Below, one piece after another: positions 7,448 to 16,038 of a stretch of 64,000 bases of DNA. The notes beneath the pieces were generated by a model. The model was given only the letters and a program-made list of their open reading frames with translations, made no database searches and was not told the origin of the DNA. The number at the start of each line of letters is the position of its first letter. Within the stretch, counting starts at the first letter, position 1. The DNA comes from Ignavibacteria bacterium (GTDB taxonomy: Bacteria > Bacteroidota > Ignavibacteria > Kapaibacteriales > UBA2268): NCBI GenBank assembly GCA_016844745.1, contig JAERMQ010000004.1:62001-126000 (forward strand). The letters are read 5' to 3'. Both the position numbers and the translations under genes were made by a program.

Positions 7448-10276
7448 ATGAATTATTTATACATTTTGATATTCATATTTTTTATTGATTTTCTTTTGCC
7501 AGAATTGTACAACATCGCACTGGCTGCGGAGAAAACCTATATTTCCACTGAGATTAAACCAGAGAAAAATGATTTGTTCCAGCTTCAGAAGGAATTTAAT
7601 ACCTGGACAAAGAATAATTCCTTGAAAAATTCCAAAGGCTTCAAGCAACTTGGACGCTGGCTCTGGCTGAACGAAACACGAATTTTCCCGGATGGCAGCA
7701 GCCCGGCTGACTCATATTATTTCGAAACTTTTCAATCGAGAAACAATATTAAGAATAACGATGAAACAATGGGTACATCAGCCTGGGTACCTGTTGGTCC
7801 TACAAATGTTCCCGACACTTATGATTCTATCTGGGGTAAAGGAATTGGCAGAATTAATTGCGTTGCATTTCATCCGAAAAATCCCGATATTATGTGGATT
7901 GGAGCGCCTCACGGCGGAATATGGAAAACCGAATCCGGTGGTAAAACATGGTTCCCCCTTGGTGATAAGCTGCCGGTTATGAAAATTTCCGATATTGCAG
8001 TTGACCCGCTTCATCCCGATACGATTTATATTGCTACCGGAGATTACGCATATATTGATTTCGATGTGCTGAATCGCGTGCGTAATAATTGCTTCGGTAT
8101 GGGAATTATGAAAACGACCGACGGTGGCAAATCATGGAATACTACAGGATTATCGCTTCTGCAAAAATCTCAGGAAAACTCAATTATGCTTGCTACATTA
8201 GTACATCCTGTTAATACCCAGAACTTAGTGGCAGCAGGCTCCACCGGGATTTGGAAATCTTCGGACGGAGGAAATAAATGGAACAAAACCTTCAGCGGAA
8301 TGATTTGGGATATTAAGAAAAATCCTATAAGAAACGGCGAAATTATTATTTCTACAGGTTGCACAAGATTTATTAAGAACACTGATACAGCGGCTGTTTT
8401 CCGCTCGACTAATTTCGGTAGTACATGGGAATTGTTAAAGACCAATATTCCACGAAAGGATACGGTTGCAAGGATAGAATTAGCCTATGCACCTTCGAAT
8501 ATTAAACTTATTTACGCAGTAGCAACGACTCCAAACGGAGCCTTCTATGGGCTTTATCGCACAACTGACGGAGGCGACAACTGGACAATGCAATCTAACG
8601 CAATTAACGGTCCAAATATTATGGGTTGGTACTTTGGCGCCCAAAACGACAGGGGTGGGCAGGGAACCTATGATTTGACGCTTCTCGTATCTCACTCCAA
8701 CAAAGAAGAAATTTATGCCGGCGGCATTAATCAATGGGGTTCGACCGACGGGGGACGTACATGGAATTTGGTTTCATTCTGGATGAATTATTTCGGCTCC
8801 AGTATCCATGCCGATCAGCACTTTGCGGCATACAATCCGGTAAGTGAGTATTATTATTTCTGCAATGACGGTGGTATATTCCGAACAAATAACGTTCTTA
8901 TAGGTTCCAACAGCGATATGAAGGATTCAGTCAAATCCGAAACATACAAGCTGCCTACCGAGTGGACTAATCTTAGCTCCGGACTTGCTATTACGGAGTT
9001 TTACCGCTTTGGAATAAGCCAAAATGTCCCTGATGCATATATGGCAGGAGCTCAGGATAACAGCTTCTTTTTCCATAATCAGGAGCGTTGGGTTCAAACT
9101 TTTGGCGGGGATGGAATGGAATGTCTCGTTCATCCGACTAATCCCGACACAATCTATGGTGCTGTTTATTACGGTTTTTTGAATAAATCTACGGATGGCG
9201 GCAAAACTTCCCCGGATAAATCCACTACTGATACTATTGCAGACAGGAACGATGAAGCCGGGAACTGGATAACGCCATTCTTTATGTCACCGAAAGACCC
9301 GAATATCATCTACGGCGCATGGAGTAATCTATGGAAAACTAACAATGGTGGTAAAAGCTGGCAGCGATTATCCAAATTTGATACCATTCAAGGACAGCAT
9401 TTTGCACTGCCAAGCTTTGCAATGGCTGTTAATAAAGAAAATCATGATATAATCTATCTTTATAAACGGCTCTATCCCGCTTATAATCAGTCCGGCAAGC
9501 TGCTTCTAACAACGGATGAGGGCAAATCCTGGACTAATGTTTCAAAAGGATTGCCGTTGGATTCAATCTATATTAATTCAATTGCAATAGACGAACAAAA
9601 TCCAAATGTCGCATGGCTTGCCGTGAGTCATTTCTACGACGGATTGAAGGTATTCAAAACGACAAATGGAGGGCAGTCCTGGGCAAATATTTCTTTGAAT
9701 TTGCCGAATCTGCCTGTTAATTCTATAGTTCTTGACGATAGCAGCCAATTGCACACAATTTATGTAGGAACCGACTTAGGTGTATATTACATCACCGACA
9801 ATATGAAAAGCTGGAGGCTCTACAGCGAAAATCTGCCGAATGTAATAGTTACCGAATTAGAAATTCATTACGCAACAAAGAAACTATATGCTTCTACTTT
9901 CGGCAGGGGAATGTGGGTCAATGACCTGGTAGATGGAGTAACTTCGGTCGAAGGAATTAGTGACAATACAGATAAATTCAAAATTGAAATATATCCTAAT
10001 CCGAATACCGGAAGATTTACTTTATCGCTGGAACTCCCACAATTAACCGCAAATTCAGATGTCCAACATCTTTCAGATGTTGGACATCTTACTTCGAATT
10101 CAATACTTCAAATTATTGATATAACCGGAAGAATTATATATATTAAGAAAATAAATGGCGAGGGGAGGCATATTGATTTACCGCTTGATTTGAGTCTTCT
10201 CCCTGGAATGTATTTCTGTAAAATATCCTGTGGCGGCGAGAACCGGGTTAAGAAATTTATAGTAGAAGCCAAATGA
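7448..10276 (+). CDS. Secreted BNR/Asp-box (sortilin-like) beta-propeller protein with T9SS tail
   Basis: The 942-aa protein starts at ATG 7448 with GAGGAG nearby upstream. An N-terminal hydrophobic signal is followed by at least seven Asp-box motifs (S/T-x-D-G-G-x-x-W): TESGGKTWFPL, KTTDGGKSWNTT, KSSDGGNKWNKT, RTTDGGDNWTMQ, GSTDGGRTWNLV, KTNNGGKSWQRL and TTDEGKSWTNVS. This is the Vps10/sortilin-type propeller widespread in FCB surface proteins. The C-terminus is a type A T9SS sorting domain (IYPNPNTGRFTLSLELP ... GMYFCKISCGGENRVKKFI). Inside that domain, residues ~870-881 are encoded by a perfect palindrome (10058-10089) that adds SDVQHLSDVGHL in a loop. Likely exported and surface-bound; ligand unknown. 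Confidence 0.85.
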   Translation: MNYLYILIFIFFIDFLLPELYNIALAAEKTYISTEIKPEKNDLFQLQKEFNTWTKNNSLKNSKGFKQLGRWLWLNETRIFPDGSSPADSYYFETFQSRNNIKNNDETMGTSAWVPVGPTNVPDTYDSIWGKGIGRINCVAFHPKNPDIMWIGAPHGGIWKTESGGKTWFPLGDKLPVMKISDIAVDPLHPDTIYIATGDYAYIDFDVLNRVRNNCFGMGIMKTTDGGKSWNTTGLSLLQKSQENSIMLATLVHPVNTQNLVAAGSTGIWKSSDGGNKWNKTFSGMIWDIKKNPIRNGEIIISTGCTRFIKNTDTAAVFRSTNFGSTWELLKTNIPRKDTVARIELAYAPSNIKLIYAVATTPNGAFYGLYRTTDGGDNWTMQSNAINGPNIMGWYFGAQNDRGGQGTYDLTLLVSHSNKEEIYAGGINQWGSTDGGRTWNLVSFWMNYFGSSIHADQHFAAYNPVSEYYYFCNDGGIFRTNNVLIGSNSDMKDSVKSETYKLPTEWTNLSSGLAITEFYRFGISQNVPDAYMAGAQDNSFFFHNQERWVQTFGGDGMECLVHPTNPDTIYGAVYYGFLNKSTDGGKTSPDKSTTDTIADRNDEAGNWITPFFMSPKDPNIIYGAWSNLWKTNNGGKSWQRLSKFDTIQGQHFALPSFAMAVNKENHDIIYLYKRLYPAYNQSGKLLLTTDEGKSWTNVSKGLPLDSIYINSIAIDEQNPNVAWLAVSHFYDGLKVFKTTNGGQSWANISLNLPNLPVNSIVLDDSSQLHTIYVGTDLGVYYITDNMKSWRLYSENLPNVIVTELEIHYATKKLYASTFGRGMWVNDLVDGVTSVEGISDNTDKFKIEIYPNPNTGRFTLSLELPQLTANSDVQHLSDVGHLTSNSILQIIDITGRIIYIKKINGEGRHIDLPLDLSLLPGMYFCKISCGGENRVKKFIVEAK
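10058..10089. repeat. Family-C palindrome embedded in frame in a coding sequence
   Basis: The arms AGATGTCCAACATCT and AGATGTTGGACATCT surround a 2-3 base spacer. The same palindrome is intergenic at 14142-14174 and, in a variant, at 14273-14305. Here it lies within the sorting domain of the BNR protein without breaking the frame. Confidence 0.85.
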
Positions 10277-10306
10277 AAAAATTTATTATTTAATCTTTGA
10301 GGAAAT

Positions 10307-10975
10307 ATGAATTATAATGAATTTGAATTTTTAAGCGGCGAGCGAATGCCCGTCGGTACATTCTTCTGTATTGGCAAAAATTATTCCGAACATATAAAGG
10401 AAATGGGTGGAACGGGAAAGGAAGAACCTGTAATATTTATCAAACCACCTGCGGCATATCTCCCAAACGGAGGAACAATACTGATTCCATCGATTTCGAT
10501 TAATGTGCATCACGAATTAGAGCTTGTCGTCCTTATTGGCAAGGATTGCGCAAATGTCCCGAAGGAAAATGCTAAAGAATATATTGCAGGTTATGCAGTT
10601 GGAATCGACGTAACTATGCGGGACGTTCAAGGGATAGCAAAAGCCGGCGGTAATCCATGGTCTCTATCGAAAGGATTTTATACTTCTGCACCGGTTTCTC
10701 AATTCATCTCGCCGTCACAATTGCCTGCCGGACATGAAGGATTCGAAATGGAGCTTCGTGTCAATGGTGAGTTGCGTCAGAGCGGCAATACATCCGGAAT
10801 GATTCATTCAATCGATGAAATAATCGAGTATCTGTCTGCAATGTTTACTCTTAGGCGGGGAGATGCAATTTATACAGGAACACCGCAGGGAGTGGGTCAA
10901 ATCAAGTCCGGTGATGTTGTTACGGCTGAATTGAAAGGTTTCGTTTCGTTGGAAGTTAAGGTTGCAAATAAATAA
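10307..10975 (+). CDS. Fumarylacetoacetate hydrolase family protein (acylpyruvase-like)
   Basis: The 222-aa protein has the compact single-domain length of FahD1/YcgM-type acylpyruvate hydrolases. It carries the family's opening CIGKNYSEHIKEM and FIKPPAAYLPNGG. The metal ligands are in HHELELVVLIGKD (Glu70, Glu72) and GIDVTMRD (Asp101), with the SKGF lysine (Lys122) and YTGTPQGVGQIKSGD near the end. It should cleave beta-diketo acids with Mg2+ or Mn2+ in the cytosol; the exact substrate is not deducible. The start ATG has GAGGAAAT directly upstream. The gene stands alone, 30 bases after the BNR gene. Confidence 0.9.
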   Translation: MNYNEFEFLSGERMPVGTFFCIGKNYSEHIKEMGGTGKEEPVIFIKPPAAYLPNGGTILIPSISINVHHELELVVLIGKDCANVPKENAKEYIAGYAVGIDVTMRDVQGIAKAGGNPWSLSKGFYTSAPVSQFISPSQLPAGHEGFEMELRVNGELRQSGNTSGMIHSIDEIIEYLSAMFTLRRGDAIYTGTPQGVGQIKSGDVVTAELKGFVSLEVKVANK

Positions 10976-11012
10976 AGTTGGTAATTATATAAGAGGCTTC
11001 CTCAAAAGTTAT

Positions 11013-11097
11013 GAAGAATGTCATTCTGAACGAAGTGAAGAATCCAGTCCCAATACCGCTTCTGGATTCTTCACTTCGTTCAGAATGACATTCTTCC
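11013..11097. repeat. Family-A hairpin, copy 1 flanking queF
   Basis: An 85-bp inverted repeat with arms GAAGAATGTCATTCTGAACG... and the reverse complement. The 20-base loop (CAGTCCCAATACCGCTTCTG) is almost the exact reverse complement of the loop in the copy at 11589-11672, so the two copies around queF are inverted relative to each other. Confidence 0.9.
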
Positions 11098-11183
11098 TGA
11101 CTTAATACTCAGGCTCCATGAAAAGAATCCAAATAACAGATACTAATATAAAGCAAACCTTTCGGGATTGAATCGTATTTTCG

Positions 11184-11191
11184 TAATTTTG
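11184..11191 (+). promoter_or_regulatory. Possible promoter -7 box of queF (TAATTTTG)
   Basis: TAATTTTG matches the Bacteroidota-type TAnnTTTG -7 element and ends 18 bases before the queF ATG, after the family-A hairpin. No clear TTTG -33 element sits at the usual distance, so this is tentative. Confidence 0.3.
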
Positions 11192-11209
11192 TAAAAAAGG
11201 AAATTAGAA

Positions 11210-11551
11210 ATGGTCGATATAGAAACATTTGAGAATCCAAAACCGGGGCGGCGTTACGAAATAACCCACGTAAATCCGGAATTTACATCCGTCTGCCCGA
11301 AGACCGGTTTGCCTGATTTTGGAACAATCACAATAAAGTACATACCCGATAAATTATGCCTTGAACTCAAAGCATTGAAATATTACTTCATATCTTACCG
11401 CAATCAGGGCATATTCTACGAGGCTATTACAAATAAAATTTTGGATAACCTTGTGGAAGTCTGTTCTCCACTGGAAATGGAAATTATATCCGAATGGACG
11501 ACAAGAGGCGGCATGAATTCGGTGATTCGGGCAAAATATGAGAAAGAATAG
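11210..11551 (+). CDS. queF: NADPH-dependent 7-cyano-7-deazaguanine (preQ0) reductase QueF
   Basis: A 113-aa protein of the short, unimodular YkvM-type QueF family, which reduces the nitrile of preQ0 to the aminomethyl group of preQ1 in queuosine biosynthesis. The motif TSVCPKTGLPDFGT contains the catalytic Cys29 (thioimide) and Asp36. It is followed by the family signature LELKALKYYFISYRNQGIFYE (E[S/L]K-S-LK) and the C-terminal WTTRGGMNS. Length is complete. GGAAAT precedes the ATG. queD follows after one family-A hairpin, so both pathway genes are neighbours although repeats separate them. Confidence 0.93.
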   Translation: MVDIETFENPKPGRRYEITHVNPEFTSVCPKTGLPDFGTITIKYIPDKLCLELKALKYYFISYRNQGIFYEAITNKILDNLVEVCSPLEMEIISEWTTRGGMNSVIRAKYEKE

Positions 11552-11588
11552 AATTAAATAAAAGTAATGAGGCTGTCTATAAAGTCAA

Positions 11589-11672
11589 GAAGAATGTCAT
11601 TCTGAACGAAGTGAAGAATCCAGAAGCAGTATTGGGACTGGATTCTTCACTTCGTTCAGAATGACATTCTTC
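11589..11672. repeat. Family-A hairpin, copy 2 flanking queF
   Basis: An 84-bp inverted repeat with loop CAGAAGCAGTATTGGGACTG. It is the reversed near-identical partner of the copy at 11013-11097. The same loop core (CATTGGGA-TGG) is seen in copies at 26741 and 63745. Confidence 0.9.
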
Positions 11673-11723
11673 CAATTTATTGATTTATGAGTAAGCTATA
11701 TTTTTTACTTTAAATAACGAAAT

Positions 11724-12152
11724 ATGAAAGCATCAATTGCAAAGGAATACCGCTGGGAAATGAGTCACAGGCTGCCGTGTCATAATGGTATGTGTAAAAA
11801 TATACATGGACATTCTTATAAAATGAGAGTGGAAATTACCGGCTCTTTAGGCGAAAACGATATGATAATGGATTATTACTCACTTGATAAAATCATACTG
11901 CCGTTTGTACAGGCGCTCGACCATTCCTTCCTGTGCGATGAAGGTGATTCTGCTGTTCTCGAATTTTTAAGTTCAAACGGATTCAAGCATAGCGTAATCA
12001 AAGGCAGCTCTACCGTTGAGAATATTGCATGGGATTTTGTTTCGAAGGTCAAGCCTCTTATAGCAGAATATAAAAATATCGAATTGCTGAAAATCCGGGT
12101 TTATGAAACAGAGGATTCTTTTGCGGAAGTAGTGGAAATGATGAGTTTGTAA
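11724..12152 (+). CDS. queD: 6-carboxy-5,6,7,8-tetrahydropterin synthase QueD
   Basis: The 142-aa protein belongs to the PTPS/QueD family, which turns dihydroneopterin triphosphate into 6-carboxytetrahydropterin, an early step to preQ0. The zinc ligands are His15 (EMSHRLP) and His28/His30 (NIHGHSY), and the catalytic Cys24 lies in NGMCKNIHGH. The ALDHSFL Asp/His pair and the C-terminal YETEDSFAEV are also present. The start is ATG 11724; no strong ribosome site is visible. It is paired with queF upstream. A folate-type PTPS role is less likely because of the Cys-x3-HGH arrangement and the queF neighbour. Confidence 0.88.
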   Translation: MKASIAKEYRWEMSHRLPCHNGMCKNIHGHSYKMRVEITGSLGENDMIMDYYSLDKIILPFVQALDHSFLCDEGDSAVLEFLSSNGFKHSVIKGSSTVENIAWDFVSKVKPLIAEYKNIELLKIRVYETEDSFAEVVEMMSL

Positions 12153-12213
12153 AGTATATTGAATTAAAAAATTCACTCTTTCTAAAATTTGGAAGAATAT
12201 TTTTTCTCTTTAA

Positions 12214-12438
12214 TAGAGACCTCTGAAAAATGTCATTCTGAACCCCAAAATAATGGAATTAATAAAAATATGCAATAACAAATTCAAGAGAAACCCCCTA
12301 ACCCCCTTTGAAAAAGGGGGAATTGGTTGTCCCCCCTTTTTCAAAGGGGGTTAGGGTGGTAACTTGTTTCAGAATCCACTCCCAGTGCGGTTTATGGATT
12401 CTGAAACTAGTTCAGAATGACTTTTTCAGAGGTCTCTA
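12214..12438. repeat. Nested repeat: family-A arms enclosing a family-B C-tract hairpin
   Basis: The outer arms TAGAGACCTCTGAAAAATG.../...TTTTTCAGAGGTCTCTA lie at 12214-12242 and 12411-12438. Inside is a strong hairpin of CCCCCTAACCCCCTTTGAAA and its reverse complement (about 12288-12360). A further inner pair AGAATCCACTCCCAGTGCGG.../GGATTCTGAAA follows. The left half matches the reverse complement of 26861-27003, showing a composite unit that moves as a block. Confidence 0.85.
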
Positions 12439-12489
12439 ATACTCTATTTCCGGAACTTAGGATAAGTTTTAATGTAATTATTAATAATT

Positions 12490-13374
12490 TTAAAAATATT
12501 CAATATCTCTTTCCCAAATTGAAAATTGTTCATTATTTACAGATTCAATTTTCTTTACCCAGTTGAAATTTTTATCATAATCATAACTGTAGGTGTATTT
12601 GGTTTTCAGGCTGCCATCCGGTTTGTAATTATTCCTGTCAATTAGCATTTCATTTTTGTCATAACCGTAAGTGTCTTTTCCAATCAGGCTTCCGTCCGGC
12701 TTGTACCAATTTGTTTCAATCGTATTCCCATTGAGGTCATACCTCCATGTGTATCTCCAATCAAGAGTTCCATCAGGTTTCAACCTCTTTTCTTCAATTA
12801 TCTTACCATTACTGTCATTCAGGTATATTGATTTAAAATAAATACTACCATCAGGTTTATACTTTACCTCTTCAATAATAAATCCATTCCCATCATAATT
12901 GTAAGTGGATTTATAAGCCATGTTACCATTCCCGTAGAAGCCTTGCTGTTCTATCTTCTTTCCATTTCCATCATAATCGTAAGTGGATTTTTCTCTTAAA
13001 GTTTCGTAACCATCGTATATCTTAAGTTCGAGCATTTTTCCGTTTTCACCATATTTATAATAAGATTTTTTTTGAAGGCTTCCGTCAGGGTTTAAAATAC
13101 TCTTCTCAATCATAAATCCATTATCATAAAAAACTAAGGTATTACTTTCCTTATGTTTCAGGTTTTGAATCCCGCTTGTTTTTTCTGATGGTTCATATTT
13201 TTTTTCTTTTATTGACTTTACTTTACCTTTAAGTTTGAGTTCCAACCAACTGTTTTCATTTCCCTTAGCTATTGACAATGAAGTAAACATCAGGGAGATA
13301 GCAATGATTGTTATAATATTTTTTAATTGAAATAGATATATAAATTTATCTTTGATGAAAGCTAAAGCGTTCAT
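12490..13374 (-). CDS. Exported YD/MORN-like repeat protein, function unknown
   Basis: The start at ATG 13374 is chosen because AAGGAG sits 7 bases upstream; an in-frame TTG at 13380 is too close to it. The product is 294 aa. A hydrophobic segment near residues 18-38 (IITIIAISLMFTSLSIAKG) suggests a signal peptide or anchor. From about residue 75 there are eight or nine repeats of ~23 residues with consensus YKPDGSL..K.TY.YD.NG..IE, like the RHS/YD or MORN-variant repeats of Bacteroidota envelope proteins. No catalytic motif. A TAAATTTG box on the coding strand lies at 13413-13420. Probably an extracytoplasmic repeat protein. Confidence 0.75.
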   Translation of the reverse strand: MNALAFIKDKFIYLFQLKNIITIIAISLMFTSLSIAKGNENSWLELKLKGKVKSIKEKKYEPSEKTSGIQNLKHKESNTLVFYDNGFMIEKSILNPDGSLQKKSYYKYGENGKMLELKIYDGYETLREKSTYDYDGNGKKIEQQGFYGNGNMAYKSTYNYDGNGFIIEEVKYKPDGSIYFKSIYLNDSNGKIIEEKRLKPDGTLDWRYTWRYDLNGNTIETNWYKPDGSLIGKDTYGYDKNEMLIDRNNYKPDGSLKTKYTYSYDYDKNFNWVKKIESVNNEQFSIWERDIEYF

Positions 13375-13425
13375 TTCCAAACTCCTTATTTAATAATTAA
13401 TACTTTATCCATCAAATTTATATTC

Positions 13426-14043
13426 TTAAAATAAATGCGCTAAATACTGTATAAAATTACTCAAAGCTGCCGGTTCCAATAGCGATGTAATCACAATACC
13501 TGCTGCAGCTCCCCAGAAATGCGCATCATGATTTATCATATCTTGTGAATGTCGTGCTGCATAATAGCAATAAGCCAGATACATCAATGCAAATATGGGT
13601 GATGGAATGCCAACCGGAATTAGCATAATTCGGATTTTGGATACCGGGTCGAATAATATAAAACTGAATAGTACACCCGAAATAGCCCCCGATGCCCCTA
13701 CGGAGTGGTAACTGTAATTGTCTTTATGTTTAATAACCGTTGAAATGTCGCTTAAAATCATGCTTCCGAAGTATATGATTATAAAATTAAACGTACCCGC
13801 CATTGCCTCAAGCTGAAATGCAAAGAATAGAAATGTGAACATATTGAACAGCAGATGCGGCAGGTCGGTATGTAATAATCCGCTTGTAATAAGCTGAATA
13901 TACTTTTTTTCGTAGTAAACATCAGGCGGGCTTAATATCCATTTTGAATAGAAATTACTGCTTCTGTTGCGCATTCCATAAAGGCTGAGAGCGATTGTCG
14001 AAACAAATACAATAAATGCTGCAGGCGTGGTTGCCATATCCAT
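13426..14043 (-). CDS. Rhomboid family intramembrane serine protease
   Basis: About 205 aa with six predicted membrane spans. The catalytic Ser lies in GASGAISG (between YHSV and VLFSFIL) and the catalytic His in NHDAHFWGAAAG near the C-terminus. HTDLPHLLFNMFTFLFF carries the L1/TM2 histidine and Asn of the family. It should cleave membrane proteins within the bilayer; substrate unknown. The ATG at 14043 has GGAAA about 7 bases upstream and is preferred to an in-frame TTG at 14055. It follows the YD-repeat gene's promoter region on the same strand with a 50-base gap downstream. Confidence 0.9.
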   Translation of the reverse strand: MDMATTPAAFIVFVSTIALSLYGMRNRSSNFYSKWILSPPDVYYEKKYIQLITSGLLHTDLPHLLFNMFTFLFFAFQLEAMAGTFNFIIIYFGSMILSDISTVIKHKDNYSYHSVGASGAISGVLFSFILFDPVSKIRIMLIPVGIPSPIFALMYLAYCYYAARHSQDMINHDAHFWGAAAGIVITSLLEPAALSNFIQYLAHLF

Positions 14044-14141
14044 ATTTTTTTCCAATTAATAAAATGTAAAAATACGTTTATAAAAGAATTTAATTTTATT
14101 ATTTTTGACTAATATTATTACTTTGTGCCCTTTGATGAAGA

Positions 14142-14174
14142 AGATGTCCAACATCTGGCAGATGTTGGACATCT
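14142..14174. repeat. Family-C palindrome (AGATGTCCAACATCT)
   Basis: A perfect inverted repeat with 3-base spacer, same as the copy inside the BNR gene at 10058. It lies in the 620-bp gap 14044-14664, which contains only repeats: this one, a variant at 14273, an ACACAAAG-type stretch at 14212-14256, and the inverted repeat at 14413-14606. Confidence 0.85.
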
Positions 14175-14272
14175 CAATTTAATGTCTTTTTCGGAATATC
14201 GAAGAAATTTTAACACAAAGTGCACAAAGTAGAAGACACAAAGAGGCACAAAGGATGTTTCGATAAGACTAT

Positions 14273-14305
14273 AGATGTCCTACATCTGGTAGATGTAGGA
14301 CATCT
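14273..14305. repeat. Family-C palindrome variant (AGATGTCCTACATCT)
   Basis: Arms AGATGTCCTACATCT and AGATGTAGGACATCT. It differs from the neighbour 130 bp upstream by one compensatory base pair, so the stem is kept. Confidence 0.85.
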
Positions 14306-14412
14306 TCTCAAATTAATACTTCTATTACGACATTATATCGTATTTAAAATAGAAAATTTTATTATTTTTGTTATAAGTTATTTATAATGTCGTACGTGCA
14401 AATACAATAAGA

Positions 14413-14606
14413 AATACGAACAAGGATTAACGATTTAAGATTTTAGAAGAATCAAAAAGAATTGATTTCAGAACAAGGATTAACGATTTTTGATTTTAGA
14501 AGAAAGTAATAAAAAAAAGAATGTATAAAACCTTGGGAAAAGAATGATTATTCCAAGTTCAACATCCTAAATCTAAAATCGTTAATCCTTGTTCTGAAAT
14601 CATTTT
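14413..14606. repeat. Inverted and direct repeats with core AACAAGGATTAACGATTT
   Basis: Two direct copies of ACAAGGATTAACGATTT..GATTTTAGAA (about 14420 and 14472) are followed by an inverted copy CTAAAATCGTTAATCCTTGT (14573-14592). The unit can fold into a long hairpin upstream of the CPBP gene. A further partial copy is at 29167-29190. Confidence 0.75.
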
Positions 14607-14664
14607 TTATGCAATACGAGTAAATAATCATAATTTTAAATTGAACTTTTTTAAAAGGAAATAA

Positions 14665-15282
14665 ATGAAAAAAATAATTCCCGGTATCATCGCAGCGTTG
14701 ATATTCTGGTTCCTGATGTTCTCGCCTTTAACAGCATCGAAACTGAATTTCTGGCTTACAATGCTAATTGCTACAGGCTTTCTTACGGCATATAGCATAA
14801 TCTTTGGACGTGATGATTTGAAGCAGGTGCTGGATTTTAAGCTAAAGTGGGTAGTTCTTGGCTTGGTTTCTGCAGTCGTTCTTTATTTCGTATTCTTTGC
14901 AGGGAATATCATTTCCAAGATGCTTTTTGATTTTGCAGAGCATCAGGTCAATAACATCTATTCGACAAAATCGCAGGCTGATAAAATATTCATCGGATTG
15001 TCGCTGCTGCTTTGGATTGGTCCTGCGGAGGAAATATTCTGGCGGGGTTATGTGCAGAATAATTTAGCGAAGAAATACGGCGACATGAATGGTTTTTTCA
15101 TTACAACAGCTATATATACTTTGGTTCATATCTGGGGTTTTAATTTAATGCTGCTCGTAGCGGCGCTGTTTTGCGGTTTGTTCTGGGGTTGGATGTTCAT
15201 GAAGTATAAATCACTGACTCCGGGCTTGATTTCTCATGCCGTATGGGATTTATTCATTTTTATAATTGTGCCGTTGAGTTGA
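14665..15282 (+). CDS. CPBP family intramembrane metalloprotease
   Basis: A 205-aa membrane protein with the CAAX-protease/bacteriocin-processing (CPBP, Abi) signature. Motif 1 is AEEIFWRGYVQ (Glu122, Glu123, Arg127), motif 2 is TLVHIWGFN, and motif 3 is SHAVWDLF near the C-terminus. The start ATG 14665 has AAAGGAAATAA upstream. Members process prenylated or peptide substrates or take part in bacteriocin self-immunity; no bacteriocin gene is visible nearby. It is followed closely by a toxin-antitoxin pair, but no functional link is shown. Confidence 0.88.
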   Translation: MKKIIPGIIAALIFWFLMFSPLTASKLNFWLTMLIATGFLTAYSIIFGRDDLKQVLDFKLKWVVLGLVSAVVLYFVFFAGNIISKMLFDFAEHQVNNIYSTKSQADKIFIGLSLLLWIGPAEEIFWRGYVQNNLAKKYGDMNGFFITTAIYTLVHIWGFNLMLLVAALFCGLFWGWMFMKYKSLTPGLISHAVWDLFIFIIVPLS

Positions 15283-15356
15283 GGGATGTCTGAACCATTG
15301 ATTAAAGAGGGAAATGAGTATTTTTGTTGTTAAATGTAGTGATTAAGGAGAAAAAT

Positions 15357-15641
15357 TTGGAAAATGGAAATTTCGTATTTGAGTGGAATGAAGATAAAGC
15401 AGAAATAAATTTGCAAAAATATAATGTCAGTTTTTATGAAGCGGCTGCGGTTTTTGATGACCCTTTTGCGGTTGTTGCAGATGATAAAGAACATTCTATA
15501 AATGAACAAAGATTTTTTATAATTGGATATTCAAACAATAATCGTTTAATAACCTTGTCTTATACTGAAAGAAGTAAGAAAATAAGAATTATTTCGGCAA
15601 GATTAGCAAATAAATTTGAAAGGAATTTATATGAAAACTAA
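15357..15641 (+). CDS. brnT: BrnT-family toxin (ribonuclease) of a type II toxin-antitoxin pair
   Basis: The TTG at 15357 is the best start: AAGGAG lies 6 bases upstream, and it leaves the usual ~94-aa length. A longer frame from 15324 lacks a ribosome site. The protein matches BrnT closely: FEWNEDKAEINLQKYNVSFYEA, AVFDDPFAVVADDKEHS, EQRFFIIGYS, LITLSYTER, KIRIISARLANKFERNLYE. BrnT toxins are RelE-fold ribonucleases neutralised by BrnA. The 3' end overlaps the antitoxin start by 11 bases, as expected for brnTA. Confidence 0.88.
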   Translation: MENGNFVFEWNEDKAEINLQKYNVSFYEAAAVFDDPFAVVADDKEHSINEQRFFIIGYSNNNRLITLSYTERSKKIRIISARLANKFERNLYEN

Positions 15642-15888
15642 AACTGAATTTATAAATAATCATGAAATTACAATCATTCAAGAACCTTCAATTGATTTGA
15701 ATGATGATATTGCTGATGAAATTGAAATTGATTTAAGCTCAATTAGGCGAAATCCTTATATTAAAAACCAAAATAAGCGAACAATTGAACTTGAACCGGA
15801 TATTGCACAGTATTTTAAAAATTCAAAACAGGTAAATAAATTCCTTCGTAAACATATTAAGGAAATAGAATTAGAAATTTTTGACTAA
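15631..15888 (+). CDS. brnA: BrnA-family antitoxin
   Basis: ATG 15631 (MKTKTEFINNHEITII) with AAAGG upstream is preferred to the TTG at 15616. The 85-aa protein is acidic and ends in a DUF4415/BrnA-like DNA-binding segment (KRTIELEPDIAQYFKNSKQVNKFLRKHI), the ribbon-helix-helix part that usually represses the operon. It overlaps brnT, so it is translated from the same transcript and should bind and inhibit the toxin. Confidence 0.82.
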   Translation: MKTKTEFINNHEITIIQEPSIDLNDDIADEIEIDLSSIRRNPYIKNQNKRTIELEPDIAQYFKNSKQVNKFLRKHIKEIELEIFD

Positions 15889-15921
15889 TATTTTGGATTT
15901 AGTTTTAATAAAAATATAGAA

Positions 15922-15975
15922 ATTGTCTGAACCGCTGATTAATCTGAAAATGTCTGAACCACGGATTAAACTGAT
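15922..15975. repeat. Family-E direct repeat (TGTCTGAACC..GATTAA)
   Basis: Two direct copies, TGTCTGAACCGCTGATTAAT and TGTCTGAACCACGGATTAAA, lie 28 bases apart between brnA and the HNH gene. Confidence 0.7.
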
Positions 15976-16038
15976 TATTATTTAAATTGATGTTATACCT
16001 AACGTCTAAATTATCTTGACATAAGAGAATGAATAAAA

